Source: Desmodus rotundus (lineage: Eukaryota; Chordata; Mammalia; Chiroptera; Phyllostomidae). From it: a DNA stretch of 64,000 nucleotides. The notes beneath the pieces were generated by a model. That model saw only the letters and a list, made by a program, of their open reading frames with translations, did no database searches and had not been told where the DNA came from. The DNA lies in contig NC_071387.1 in assembly GCF_022682495.2 (NCBI RefSeq), forward strand, positions 146,822,024 through 146,886,023, read 5' to 3'. The position numbers were made by a program, and so were the translations under genes. This document shows, piece by piece, positions 32,795-44,100 of this stretch (position 1 is the first letter of the stretch; each line of letters begins with the position of its first letter).

Positions 32795-33009
32795 GGGTCA
32801 GCTTCCAGTTATGACAGGATGAAGATGGTGGTAATGCCTCTCTGCAAAAGCAAGTAAAAAATTAGGTAAAATTGTCAAAAACAACCATTTAAATGTACTA
32901 GAAATTGACCAAAGGCAGATAACAAAGTAAGAATAATTTATCTTTGAAAATGAAAAGCATTTCAGGTAAGAACAGCAAGCTTATGTGGCTCTCTTGTCTG
33001 AGCCTCTTC

Positions 33010-33222
33010 TTACACCCATAGGGATGCCAGATAAACTACAGAATGCCCAGTTAAGTTTGAATTTCAGATAAATGAAAAATAATATTTTAGTATAAGTATG
33101 TCCAAAATATTGCATGGGACATACTTATACTAAAAATTACTCATTATTTATTTGAATTTCAAATTTAACTGGATATTCTATGTTATTATTAATACTATTT
33201 TTGCTAAATCAGGCAGCCTCCC
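33010..33222. mobile_element. palindromic MITE, copy 1
   Basis: GGGATGCCAGATAAACTACAG, ATGCCCAGTTAAGTTTGAAT, TTTAGTATAAGTATGTCC are mirrored by GGACATACTTATACTAAAAA, ATTTGAATTTCAAATTTAAC and TGGATATTCTATGTT. The element is therefore one long inverted repeat with a short loop near 33100-33120. Shares its family with 60321-60512. An old non-autonomous DNA transposon; superfamily is not certain. Confidence 0.75.
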
Positions 33223-33597
33223 CGACCTGTCTACCCCCATCATCTACCCCTACAGCTGAATCAGCAAGAATGTGGGGCTGAATGAGAAAACCAGAGCTTT
33301 GCTGCCAGAGGGGGTGGGTATGATTAGGGGTGGGAGGTAGGGTGAAAACCTGTGGCTTTGTCAGCTAAAAGTGATGAACTTGGTTGGAAACAGGAAATAT
33401 CATTTGTTTGCTAATCTGAGGTTTCAGTTCTTGTTGGGGTGAGTTTTAGGCCAGCCAGAAACTTAGTGGAGAGATCCTAGAAATGAGATCAGATTTTCAA
33501 ACATCCCAGACTGAGTGGAAACTACGCAGATTCATGGGGAGTTGAAGGGAAGATAAATCCCCAAACACGATCTCACTGATTGAAAATTTGAACACAG

Positions 33598-33713
33598 AGG
33601 AGGGGGTGGGAGGGGTGGGGAAAGTGGTGGCAGGAAAATGGAGACAACCGTACTTGAACAACAATTTAAAAAAATATTATGAACTAAAAAAAAGAAAAAG
33701 AAAAAGAAAAAGA
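33598..33713 (+). mobile_element. short L1 3' end, sense orientation
   Basis: GGAGGGGGTGGGAGGGGTGG, GGCAGGAAAATGGAGACAAC and CGTACTTGAACAACAATTT are the purine-rich end of the bat L1 3' UTR. The tail becomes (AAAAG)n. A possible imperfect TSD is ATTTGAACA against GTTTGAATA. Confidence 0.7.
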
Positions 33714-34339
33714 TGTTTGAATACATTCCCAGACTACACACTTATCAATCAGCAAAATGTGTAAGATTTATGGGTTTAAGATGTTTTGCATCCAACCTCT
33801 CTTCAAAGTATTGACTGACCCTTAAGGTACGCAGACACAGGGGAAACCACTAAGAAGCCAGGGTAAAAAGTAAAAATAAAAGTTAAAAAAACCTGTCCAG
33901 AGACATCAGTGCCTACATACAACAGGGGAGACAGATTTTATAGTTTAACTCCAGACAAGTTACAAAGAAAAGAAAAAGATGTTTCATGAAAAATGAAACA
34001 GAATTAGAGTTGTTACAATATGTTACTTAAAATGCCCAGTTTTCAACCAAAAATTATGAGACATATTAAGGAATAGGAAAGTCTGATCAATACTCAGGAA
34101 AAAAGCAGTTAATAGAAACTAACTCTACTTGGGTCCAAGGACCTTAAAGCAGCTTTTGTGAATATGTTAAAAAAAAATTAAAGGGCATTACGTTTAATTA
34201 TTTTTTTAAAGCTAGCAATGACAGAGAAGAAGTAATCTCCATAAAGACATAACTACAATAAAAATATGAAAACAAAAGGCAATCTAGCAGTGAAAAGTTA
34301 AATAACCCAATTAAAAATTTAGTAGATGGACTCAACAGC

Positions 34340-34975
34340 ATATTTGAGATGGCGGAAAAAAATATGACTGATTCTGAAGACAGAAATTACCCAATTCAAA
34401 GAACCGAGGGAAGAAATGAGATTGAAGAACTGAGCCTTAGAGAGCTCTGGGGAAACGGCAAGATACGTACGTCTCAACACAGGGGTAGTGGGAGCCACAG
34501 AGGGAGAGGAAGGAGAGAAAGGGACAGAATGTATTTGAGGAAACAATGGTCCAAAACGTCCCCAAATTTGATGAAAACCCATATTCTACAGATTCAAAAG
34601 CTCAGTAAACTTCATGAAGAATAAACACAAAGGGAGGAAAACTAGTCACATCATAGTATAAGTGCTGAACAGGAAGAGCAAGTCTTGAAAGTGGCAAGAG
34701 AAAAATGACTCCTCATTTACAGAGAAACGGCAATGTGAACAGGGACTGACGTGTCAAAAGGTAATTGAGTCTGGAAGGCTGTGGACTTACAAGTTGAAAT
34801 GCAGAGAGGAAAAAAAATTTAAGAATTCTATATTCAACACAACTGTTCTTTAAAAAATGAGAGTGAAATGAAGACAGTCCCAGATTAACAAAAATGGAGA
34901 GTATGCCTACCATACACACAAAAAATACTACTGGAAGTCCTTCAGCATGAAAGAAAGTGAAAATAGGCACTAATT
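34340..34975 (+). pseudogene. ancient L1 ORF1 relic
   Basis: Decayed ORF1 DNA. GAGCCTTAGAGAGCTCTGGG, GGAAACAATGGTCCAAAACG, TCCCCAAATTTGATGAAAAC, TTGAAAGTGGCAAGAGAAAA, TTTAAGAATTCTATATTCAA, AAAAATGAGAGTGAAATGAA and GGAAGTCCTTCAGCATGAA follow the codon order of L1 ORF1 from the RRM to the C-terminal end. These correspond to ENFPNLM-, AARE- and ILYPAKLSF-like segments. Stops and frameshifts occur throughout and the longest open piece is about 91 codons. No product is expected. Confidence 0.75.
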
Positions 34976-35305
34976 TGGACCCACCAGGAGAAATGAAGAG
35001 CTCAAGAAATGATAAAGATATGAGTCAATATAAAAGATACTGTATGTATGTTTTTTTCTCTCCTTCTAACTTCTTGAAAAACATACTGTTATTTAAACAA
35101 CAAATGTTAGATTTTACTCACTTTACAACCCACGTAGATTTAGTATATATGATAACTGCATAAAAGATGAGGGAGGAAATGGAGCTATATTGCATCAAAT
35201 TTGCTGTATTTTATCAAAATTAAGTCAGTATTACCATGAAGTCGATTGTGATGAGTTAATGATGAATAGTAACTGCTAGATACACATCTAACTTAAAAAT
35301 AACTA

Positions 35306-35322
35306 AGAAAAGCTTAAAATCA
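35306..35322 (+). repeat. target-site duplication of twin-primed L1, left
   Basis: AGAAAAGCTTAAAATCA, identical at 35661-35677. Confidence 0.92.
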
Positions 35323-35660
35323 TTACAATGTTCTTAATTTCAATGTCTCTGGTTATATTTTGTTTGCTTTTTTCTTTTGTTGATTATGTTCCAGTTAAAG
35401 GTGAGATCATATGGTATTTGTCCCTCCTGGCTTATTTCACTTAGCATAATGCTCTCCAGTAACAATAGCCACAGGGGAGTAGGGAGGGGATAGTGGGGAG
35501 AGGGGTCTATAGGAGCTACTATAAAGGACACAAGAACAAAATCAAGGGGGAGAGTAGAGGTGAGGGAGGGAGGTGGGACTGGCTGGGGTGGGGTGGAGGG
35601 AAGGGGAGAAAATGCAGACAATTGTAACAGAATAAAAATAAATTAATTAATTAAAAAAAG
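35323..35660 (+). mobile_element. short twin-primed L1
   Basis: Two arms in opposite orientation inside one 17-bp TSD pair. 35323-35459 is antisense (TTCTTAATTTCAATGTCTCT to TTAGCATAATGCTCTCCAGT). 35460-35660 is sense (purine-rich 3' UTR, AAAATGCAGACAATTGTAAC, AGAATAAAAATAAATTAATT tail). This is the structure left by twin priming. No coding sequence is kept. It lies in the spacer between ORF1 and ORF2 of the older L1. Confidence 0.9.
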
Positions 35661-35677
35661 AGAAAAGCTTAAAATCA
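35661..35677 (+). repeat. target-site duplication of twin-primed L1, right
   Basis: Exact copy of 35306-35322. Confidence 0.92.
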
Positions 35678-35901
35678 ACAGAGGAATTAAAATAGTATTC
35701 TAGAAAATGTATATTTAACACAAAGTAAAGAAGTAAAAAGGAACAAAAAGAATAGAAGACGAGCTGTAAGGAAAACAAATTATAAAATGGCAGGTGTAAG
35801 TCCAACTACATTAATAATTATATTAATAGGCAGAAGTCATCTGAGTGGATAAAAAAAGCAAGCCCCTACTATGTGCTGTCTATAACAGATGCACATTAGT
35901 T

Positions 35902-35915
35902 AAAGACACAAAATT
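35902..35915 (+). repeat. Ves SINE target-site duplication, left
   Basis: AAAGACACAAAATT, identical at 36125-36138. The sequence is part of the host L1 ORF2 (…AAAGACACAAAT…), so the interrupted codons can be followed across the insertion. Confidence 0.92.
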
Positions 35916-35916
35916 A

Positions 35917-36124
35917 GCCCTGGCTGGTGGAGCTCAGTGGATTGAACATGGGATGCGAACCAAAGGGTTGCTGGTTCGATTCCCAGTCAGGGCACAACCC
36001 TGGGTTGCGGGCCAGGTCCCCAATAGGGGGCACATAAGAGGCAACCACACATTTATGTTTCTCTCCCTCTCTTTCTCCCTCCCTTCCCCTGTGTCTAAAT
36101 ATAAGTAGATAAAATCTTTTTAAA
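35917..36124 (+). mobile_element. Ves SINE
   Basis: tRNA-derived bat SINE. A box GCTCAGTGGATTG, B box GGTTCGATTCCCAG, then AGTCAGGGCACAACCCTGGG, GGCAACCACACATTTATG, the pyrimidine-rich stretch and an AAAATC(T)nA tail. Transcribed by RNA polymerase III and moved by L1 machinery. The TSD of 14 bp is perfect. Confidence 0.93.
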
Positions 36125-36138
36125 AAAGACACAAAATT
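36125..36138 (+). repeat. Ves SINE target-site duplication, right
   Basis: Exact copy of 35902-35915. Confidence 0.92.
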
Positions 36139-36539
36139 GGTTGAAAGTAAAGGCATGAAAAAGATATACCTTGCCAGCACTAGCCATAGAGAGCTAGAAT
36201 GGCTATATTAATTTTAGACAAAATAGATGTTATAACAAATAATATTACTATAAAAATAAAGTATTTTTAACAACAAAATGGCCACTACATCAGGAAGATA
36301 TAACATTTATAAATTATTATACGTCTAACAACCGAGTCTCAAAATACATGAAGCCATAAGACAGAGTTGAAAGGCAAAATTGACAGTTCAGTTAATAGAC
36401 CTACTAGATAGAAAATCAATAAGAATATGCAAGAAAATCACTGTCAAACAACTTGACCTAGTTGAGTATAGAATATATCCATCAATAACAGAATATACAA
36501 AAGAATAGGATTTATGCCTGGAAATGGGCATACCTCTTC

Positions 36540-37725
36540 TTCCCAGTTTCATGAGGGGGCATTGAGCCAATCTATCAATAGCTCTCATTTAGGCTGATTT
36601 TAGGTCTTCTTGTGGTAAGCTGCTATTAACGTCTCATAGTCGTCCAGCCTCTCACGTGGTGGGCTGCTGCCTTGTAGTTAGTGTGAACCTGAGGGTGCTG
36701 GGGGATTTTTCTCCATGTTCCCACTGTGCCCTCAGCATTAAGCAACCGCGAATCCTTGTACCACAAAAGGCTCTCTGTGCTCTTATCCTTCCCCACCGTA
36801 CATTACTGCTGTCTATTATTGGTGGGAGGCTAAAGATAAGGGTGGCTTGGGGCTCTTAGTTCTCTTGGTCTGGCCTCATTTAGCCAGACTCAGGTACTTG
36901 GATCTCAGGAGTGGGGCTTTTCAAAAACATTCCTGTTGTCTACATGGCAGCTAAATCCTGCCTAGTATCTGTGGAGATTTGGGGCAGAAGAGAGTTCCCT
37001 CTCCCTTCCAGTGGTAGCTGACTTCTGCTTTGTGTCAACACAGAAGCCTGGACCCTAGGGGGCTCCCGACCCCCAGTGACAGCAGCTATTGCTTTATTCC
37101 TCCCTCAGCAGTGGTGGACCTTGGCTTGAGATGAGTGACAGGTGGCGTGCCCTGTCCCTCTGCACCCAAACCCCAGTGGTAGATTGCTAGCCCTTGGGGG
37201 TGGGGATACCCGACTCTGCTCTGAGTTTACCTTGGCCTGGGACTTGGGGAGCGGGGAGGGGGGGCAGGTAGGATTTCCTGTATCTCAGCAAATGGTATTG
37301 GCTTCTCAGTTCCTGCCTCTCTCCCAGGACCCACAGTACTTGGCTCCCATTTCCAGAAGGATCTGACTTCAAGAACGGAAAGTGGGTGGGGCTTTGTGTG
37401 CCTTGCACTGAGGGCTGGTGGTGGTAGGGAGCTGAGGTACAGAGAACTTGAGGGGGTGTAGACTTCCTTGTATTGGGAGCAACTAGGGTCTGAAATTTAG
37501 CCCACACTTGGCCTTCAAGAACTTCACTTTTATGTTTTCCACTTACTCTCTTTTAAGGTGGTTGCTTCTTAATGCTGTGCTTTGCGAAGGGTGAAGGAAG
37601 CAGTTCACACATTTGGCCTCTTTTCAGAGGAACCTGTCACCTGAAATTAAGTTCACTTTCTTGTCTTGCTGCCTCAGCTCTCTGATGGACTCTGGTGAAT
37701 AAAGATTTTATTAATTGTCCAGTTT
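36540..37725. other. unassigned GC-rich block
   Basis: About 1.2 kb of GC-rich sequence between AT-rich LINE relics, with GAATAAAG followed by TTTTATTAATTG at about 37698-37715, which looks like a polyadenylation region on the + strand. ORFs of 67-106 codons on both strands are not recognised. It could be an LTR-type relic, an old 5' UTR of a retroelement or unique DNA; I cannot decide from the sequence. Confidence 0.35.
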
Positions 37726-38984
37726 TTTCTTGCTTTTAAGGTGGGAGTCACATTCTTATGTGGCTTTCTGCATCTCAGGGGAAGAGAAACAGGGTTCCCC
37801 TTTAGTTAGTCTCTCCCATTTCCAAATTTCTTTTTGTGTTTTGTTCCAAAAAACAGCAGCAACTCCTCGTCCATTCTGGGAGAAGGCTCATTAGGTCTCT
37901 GTGCCCCTGACGAGAAACTGAAGATCTCTCCTTCTTAAGAGTTGAGTGAAGAACAAAATCTTCTGAAGTTCATATTCTCAAGTTTAACATTTTAATATTT
38001 CAATACTAAATAGTTAAAACAATTGCTTTTAAAAATGGGGGTTATGGAAAGTGGAGGATGTGATTACAGATTTTTTTCTCTCTCTATGATTACAGATTTT
38101 GACTGACTTTTGCTTTGAGTAATTTTCAATTTTTAATAGTGTCTTAATTTATAGCACCTTGTATTAATTACATAAAATAAATGTTTTGGAAATGTTACAA
38201 CTTTCTGTATGACTTAGACATATGCACGATAAGAATTTGGAAAACAGAGGATGAAACAGCCTTTGAAAGAGACTGACTTTGGCCAGTGGAGGGAATTTTA
38301 TTTGATCTTAATATAGAATGACTTTGAAAATGAAATAAAAAGTTTCAGTTTTCCACTTTTTTATTTTCTTGGCGAGATGATTCAAAGCAAGCCAACAGAG
38401 CGCACTGAGTGGGATGATGTGATGTAAGATGCCAAGAACACTGATGGCTTAAAAATGAAAAAGAAAAAAGGAATCTGTTTTAAGGTAGAGTGATTCAAAT
38501 GTTGAGAAAAATATTCATTTTGGGGAGAGAAAAATTTGGCATGTTATTTCTCTTAATAAAGAATGGGTTTAGAAATCTAGGAGAAGAGACCTGCTTAACA
38601 GTAAATCAAGCAATTCACATGAACTCTGACCCATTTGTAAGGCTTTAAATAAGAGAAAAAAAGAGAAATAATGTTAAACCAACAAGCAAACAAAGAAACA
38701 GAAGAAAAACTTCACAAAATTAATCTTAAGAAGGAAACATTTGGTTTAAATGCCTAAAAGCCTTCGTCAGTGTCTGAGGCACCACAGCACAGGAAGGCAA
38801 TTGTCTTTGCAAATGAGAATTTTTCTTTATTTAGATATAGAACAAACCCAGTCTTTGCACAGGATCTAATTTTAAAAAGTATGTTTCCTTCGCTCCCTAG
38901 GTTTTTGTGGAATCATCTGATACTCTTACATACAAATTCTAGGATCCTCCTAGAATAGGATTATTGTTTCTGGTGAACTGTAAA
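37726..38984. other. unassigned AT-rich DNA
   Basis: A small direct repeat ATGATTACAGATTTT occurs around 38058-38100. Otherwise no repeat or exon is recognised. Confidence 0.4.
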
Positions 38985-39378
38985 AATTACATGAAACTCA
39001 AATGCAAATGTCCATAAACAAACTTTTGTTGGAACACAGCCACCTCGTTTGTTTGCAGACCATCTGTGGCAGCGGCAAATCTGAGTTCTCATCACAGAGG
39101 CCACACGGTCCACAGAACTTAAAATACAGGTTCTGGCACAAATAATGACCCTTTTTTATTACAAAATCTTCTATTACAAAATCATAAGCATGTAATTCTG
39201 TAACATAACAATATTGCACTCAAGCACACCATATGACATTTTAGGTGAAATGTTCAAATTAAAACAATAAATTATTATATTCATATTATTACCCCACCAA
39301 CCACACTTAAGCAGGCCTTACTTCTGCCAGACCCCTGCATTTATTCTAGCTCTTTACAAAGTTTGCTGACCCTTACTA
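38985..39378 (-). mobile_element. non-autonomous hAT element, long copy
   Basis: On the minus strand: GGGTCAGCAAACTTTGTAAA, TCTGTGGACCGTGTGGCCTC, TGCCACAGATGGTCTGCAAA, GAGGTGGCTGTGTTCCAACA, AAAGTTTGTTTATGGACATT. This is the pattern of the hAT family represented in + orientation at 44400-44615. This copy holds more internal sequence. Confidence 0.65.
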
Positions 39379-39939
39379 TAAATTAGTATGTCTCAAACTC
39401 CATTCTACATGCCAATAACCCAGGGATATTGTCAAAATGTAGATTATAGTAATCTGATAATTGCTAGTCTGATATGTAGTTAGTGAAAAGGCCTGAGGAA
39501 GAGATGCAGTCTTCACATCTTCTGGGGGCTGCAGGCATTTCCTTTCTCACTTCTGGTGGTTTCTCTTCCCTGATTGGTCAGTTGGACCCAGAGGACATAC
39601 TTCAGGCAGACAGATCTAGGCCTAGTGTGGCCACGGTGGAGGGAGGCAGCCAGCAGGATCCCCTTTGCCAGCCCCGCTAGTTGAGAGAGCTGGGGCAGGA
39701 CAGGGTGCCGTGGCCGGGAGGGGCAGTGTGTGGACGGAGCCATACATACTCTACCCTGAAATATTTGCTCGACTGCTCAGTATGGCATCTTGCCTACCTC
39801 TCCCCGACCTGGCCTGAAATCCCCATCGTTAACTTCACATAGGTGTAGAATAGGGTTCTTTTTGGTCTCTGTCAGTAACCAGGCTGGCGTGGTGGGAACT
39901 CCTGGCACTGGTCCTGCTTCCCTGGCTTCTCTTTATTTT
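39379..39939. other. unassigned, moderately GC-rich DNA
   Basis: A MER5-like fragment is possible at 39385-39470 (ATGTCTCAAACTCCATTC). 39483-39760 is GC-rich without a recognised family. Confidence 0.35.
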
Positions 39940-40910
39940 TCCTCTAGTCATTCAGGCTTCTGTCTTGTCTTTATATTCTCCTCCCAGGCAATGCCACCTG
40001 TTTCCATGGCTTCCACTGCTATTTTTATATTCACCACTTCCAAAATATTTCTGGTCTGGGCTTTCTTCTGAGTATTCATTTGTCTGCTTGATATTTCCAC
40101 TTGGATGTATCACACTCAACTCAAATTTCATATTTCCCCAAATGAGCTCATGATTTGTAGCTTAAGACAGCTTGTCTTCCAGTGTTCTCTCTATTAGTAA
40201 AGGATCAGCACCTCCCACCCAGAGACCTGGGAGTCAGCTTTGCTCCTCTTTCTTCCTTAACCCCCACGAACTATTATTATCATCACCTCCTAAATATATC
40301 CGAAACCCATCCACTTTTTTCTTTCTCACCATCACCATTCTAATCCATGTCAACATCATTTGTCACCCCATTTTTTTTTCAATAGCTTTCTGTTGAATTT
40401 CCTATATCTAATTTTGCTACAGTAAAATCACTTGTCCTCATTGAGGCCAGAGTAATCTAAACAGATAAAATGGAAACATGATTGCATCTCACTTTCCTAG
40501 GACAAGGTCTAGTTGCCTTGCTTGTCTTATCAGTCCTGCATACCTGGCCCCATCCCAGTGTCTGGCCTGTCTCGTTACTTATTCCTTCACTTCCTGTGTT
40601 CCTACCATATTAGAATTTTTTATATGTTCTTCTTCAGCCAAGTATTTTAAACACAATACTGCCTATAATTCTTCTATCCATCACAAAATGGCTTTTATTT
40701 CTAGTCTTAAAATTCATTTCCTCTGGGAAGCCTTTTCCGAGTCACCCGATGAAGTTGGATGTGTGGGTACAAGGTCCCACAGCATCCAGCACTTGCTCCG
40801 TGTGCCCATCAGACTTCCGGCTCCATGAGGTCGGTGACTGGGTCTTTCCCCCCGCTGTATGCTCAGGACCTGGCAAAAGGCCTGCCATCCATAACTCTCT
40901 GTAAATAAAG
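39940..40910 (+). mobile_element. long L2 LINE relic (ORF2 3' part and 3' end)
   Basis: Extended L2 order: CACCTCCCACCCAGAGACCT, GGGAGTCAGCTTTGCTCCTC, CATCACCTCCTAAATATATC, CACCATCACCATTCTAATCC, TGAGGCCAGAGTAATCTAAA, ATGATTGCATCTCACTTTCC, CATACCTGGCCCCATCCCAG, CTTCCTCTGGGAAGCCTTTT-like DNA, then CTCCATGAGGTCGGTGACTG and the 3' end near 40900. It is the longest L2 copy in the window; the frames are broken. Confidence 0.8.
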
Positions 40911-41439
40911 TTAAAAATATAGCAACCTGTTTTATTTTGATACAAATAATGTGAATGTTTAAAATTCATAGAATAATTTATAACTTCACTACCCTGTAGA
41001 TAATCCATTCAAATCACTAGTGTTACTACCACCCCCAGCAGGGATTAAATGCTTCCCAGGCCTGCACTGTATTGGGAATTTCCCAGCAGGAAATCAGCTT
41101 CCTGCTTAGACACACGACATGTTCTGGGCACAGAGGGAAGAACAGTGTAAGAGGACTTCCAGACCCATGTGCCCCTCACATTGTTGGGTGAATGAGTCCC
41201 CAACTCTAGCCACCCTTGTAAAGGAGGCGTTGAGACAACATTCATTCTCTGACAATAATTCCACTGCATAAACTTTCCTTTTAAGGACTTTTTGGGATTC
41301 ATTTGTTCTCTCCAGGTATTAGAGACTTTGTCTCAACTTTAATAATGCTTCATATTCCATTCTAATAGAATACAGTGGTATACCCACTTTAAGGAGGCAA
41401 TTTTATGAGAACTTATTGTGGCAGTAAATAGTAATAATA
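40911..41439. other. unassigned DNA
   Basis: No gene or clear repeat. Confidence 0.4.
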
Positions 41440-41645
41440 CTCCTTCATATTATTATCTAGGCTTTATTGAATGATTACTATCTTCCAGGGATGTTCTAAT
41501 CCCTTTATATTTACTAACTCATGAAATTCTTATCTAACCATATAAGATAGGTACCATAATAAACACCCTTTTCAGATGATGAAATTGAGGTTAGGAAACT
41601 CTCCTAGGGGCATATGGCTATCATGTAGAGGAGACTGGGTTGTAG
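41440..41645 (-). mobile_element. MIR SINE relic
   Basis: Antisense MIR: GGCTTTATTGAATGATTACT, ATCTTCCAGGGATGTTCTAA, TTTACTAACTCATGAAATTC, AAGATAGGTACCATAATAAA, CAGATGATGAAATTGAGGTT, AGGAAACTCTCCTAGGGGCA. Confidence 0.8.
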
Positions 41646-43889
41646 AAATTTATTGGGACATAACTTATTTTCCTCAGTGGAGGCTTACACTATAGAGCAA
41701 TGAGAGATTCGTCATCCTCGTTCTTATGTGTCCTCCTGATCTACCTCCCCACCCCGGGCTAGGCTATCTCTGCTTCTGCTCTGAGGGCCCCCTCTCTGTC
41801 TCCTCCCTCTCCTCAACACCCCACATCTTCTGGCCCACAATCTGTGTGTTCCAGGGTGGGAGCAGAATGCTCTGGCCCTGCACTAGGGCAGGTGGAATAA
41901 GCATGGGTTTGTTTTAGAAAGCTTTTAGCCCATTTGGAAGATTAACATGGATCTGTTGCGGGGGTGGGGTTTGGTTTTGTGTGAGCGATTGGAGGCTTAG
42001 CACTTTGAGGGTTGAAGGAAGAAGCTATCCAGGAGAGTAGCGAGGATTCCCCCAAGTGGGAATGAAGGGATTTGGGGGATTTTTTAGAACTTAGTGTCAG
42101 TGAGATGGGAGGAATGGTGGCTGCGTGGAAAGCCCACAGAGAGTGGGGCAAAGGTCCCCAAGGCCACACTTGGCTTGGAGGGAGTAGAGCTGCTGGAGGA
42201 GACCCCACATTTAAGTGGATCCTGGCTTGGGCACCATAAAACCTGAGGAACAACCCTCCCCTGTGACCTAACATCCTATAAAACTTGGGTTGTTGAATGA
42301 TACAGGTATGTGGAGGGAGACCTGAAGACTGAATGGTGTATTTGTCTTCCAGCCCAACATGGTGGGTTGAGCCTGCAGTAGAGCCTGGAGTTTAGTTGCA
42401 TCTATATATTTACAATAAAAAATCTGATATTATTTGCATCTTGAGTGTCCTGGATCTTGCCCGATGGTTCTGTAGGCCTTGGTAACTCCCTGTCTTGCTT
42501 GTTAACCCAGATGAAAATCTTGGCCTTGATAAAAAAGGTGGCTAGCTGGTAATTGCTGAATAAGCTTACATAGATTATTATGTAGATTATTATAGAGAAG
42601 GAAATCTTGTAAAATCATCCTGGGAAAGCATTCTCTGAAAGATCAGACTTTTGGTACAGCAGTTATGTATCTAGACTCTAGATGCTGAAGGTAACACTAT
42701 TTTTTCAAAGGCAGTAGTTACTAAATTTAGTTTAAAATGTCAGTTATAAATAAAGTGAGAAAATACAACCTTTGAATTTATCTGTAATACAACAGAATGT
42801 GATATGAACAACTGTGAAATCTTATTTTTATTTAGCTCTCCCAGCCCACATGTAATTTCTATCAGCCTGAGAATGCTCCCAGTGTAATTTCCTGGTGTTG
42901 AGTTATCTTAGATCAATGATAACTGTACCTTTTAGAAGATGTCTAGAGGACAGCACATTAAAAAAAGGCGTAGTTTTTCCACAAGGGAAATTTAACTAAT
43001 AGATTTTAAAGATTACCTGCAGTCTCTGTGCTTTATCAGTTGAACCTCTTCACGTGAATGTAAAATCTTTAAAACATATCTGTAACGTATAATTTTCAAA
43101 GAGGTAATATCATGATTCCCAGGCAAAAATAAAATGAACATGTGTCATTGATTTTGTTTAAATCATTACTTAATGAAGGAACCAGTTAGTTGTTAGTTGA
43201 AAGAGCATTTAAGAAACTAGGACAGTTATAGTCAATTTAATAAAGAAATATTAGGATAAGATTGCTGAATTAGTTATAAAACTGTTTAATGCATTTCAAG
43301 GCATAAATCTTTGGGGTTGTCTGTTCTATTGAACAGAAACATACAAGTTAACAAGTGAGTTCCCCAAGCCTAGGACCTTTGATCAGTAGTAAACAGTACA
43401 TTCCCACATATAATTCTTGTGTGACCCTTACCCCCATGTGATTCTGAAAGTATGTGCTGTGCACCCTTTTTTGCCTTATTTCCAATTTTCAGATACATTT
43501 TTGGACATATTGTTTCAAAAGGACTGCTGACTCAGGTTACTTGTGTAGCTACAGGTCCTTTCTGTGGTACGCAGAGGCGACCTATCCACGTCTGCTGGCC
43601 TGGCCTCCCGGCCGGGTTGCTGCCTGCGCAGTTGTGGGGAACAGGGTGCTTCCTTGGTCATAGGACAGGGCAAAGCTGGTGTCAGACAGCCTCATTAGTG
43701 GGACACCTTCACAAACACTGCAGCTTCCCAAGGGGTTCTGGAATCACACTTTAGTAAACAGATGAATCACATAAGCACAGAGCCTCTACTCTTCGCTTTG
43801 AGTGAGTTTCCAACTATTTCAGAGTGAGGAGCAAATGGGGCATTTTCCAGAAGGCTTATTAAATAAACACTAATTATATAGCTTAGGGG
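41646..43889. other. unassigned DNA
   Basis: 2.2 kb with no repeat that I recognise. 41720-42290 and 43560-43740 are GC-rich; ORFs of 60-110 codons on both strands have no known motif. No splice-flanked exon could be supported. Confidence 0.4.
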
Positions 43890-44100
43890 CCAGGAGCCCA
43901 GGCGTTAGATGCAGAGAAATCAGAATTCACCACTGACCAACCTCCTATGAACTCTGTTATTTCGGCCATCTCCTTGATCTCGCAGAGCCTCAGTCTCTTT
44001 ATGTAAGTTATAGTGAGAGGTACAAAAGAGAATGCATGTACATGCTCATTCTGGTGCTTTGGACATGGCAGTTGTTCAGTAATAAAAATAAGTAATAAAT
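43890..44100 (+). mobile_element. MIR SINE relic
   Basis: TTAGATGCAGAGAAATCAGA, TTATTTCGGCCATCTCCTTG, GCAGAGCCTCAGTCTCTTTA, TGTAAGTTATAGTGAGAGGT, GGACATGGCAGTTGTTCAGT follow the MIR order. Confidence 0.65.

Larger units (their letters stand above)
32795..36530 (+). mobile_element. ancient L1 relic hosting four later insertions
   Basis: Starts near GGGTCAGCTTCCAGTTATGA and GATGAAGATGGTGGTAATGC (5' UTR type), continues through GCCCAGTTTTCAACCAAAAA, an ORF1 relic, the inter-ORF spacer and the start of ORF2. It ends in the endonuclease region near AACAGAATATACAAAAG. Length without insertions is about 2.8 kb. Many stops and indels mark it as old. Insertions within it: a palindromic MITE (33010-33222), an L1 3' end (33598-33713), a twin-primed L1 (35323-35660) and a Ves SINE (35917-36124). 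Confidence 0.7.
35795..36530 (+). pseudogene. ancient L1 ORF2 endonuclease relic
   Basis: The start of L1 ORF2, which encodes an apurinic-type endonuclease. Markers in order: GGTGTAAGTCCAACTACATT, GTGGATAAAAAAAGCAAGCC, ACTATGTGCTGTCTATAACA, then after the SINE ATTGGTTGAAAGTAAAGGCA, AAGATATACCTTGCCAGCAC, AGAATGGCTATATTAATTTT, AGACAAAATAGATG, GAGTCTCAAAATACATGAAG, AGATAGAAAATCAATAAGAA and CAACTTGACCTAGTTGAG. Several in-frame stops and deletions are present; the relic ends before the reverse transcriptase. Confidence 0.75.

Noticed and set aside
35917..35995. tRNA gene
   Set aside because: The A and B boxes are those of the Ves SINE head. The cloverleaf is degraded and the SINE body and tail follow.
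37142..37507. Overlapping ORFs of 74 and 106 codons in the GC-rich block
   Set aside because: They are on opposite strands, start at arbitrary ATGs and lack any motif; explained by low stop-codon frequency in GC-rich DNA.
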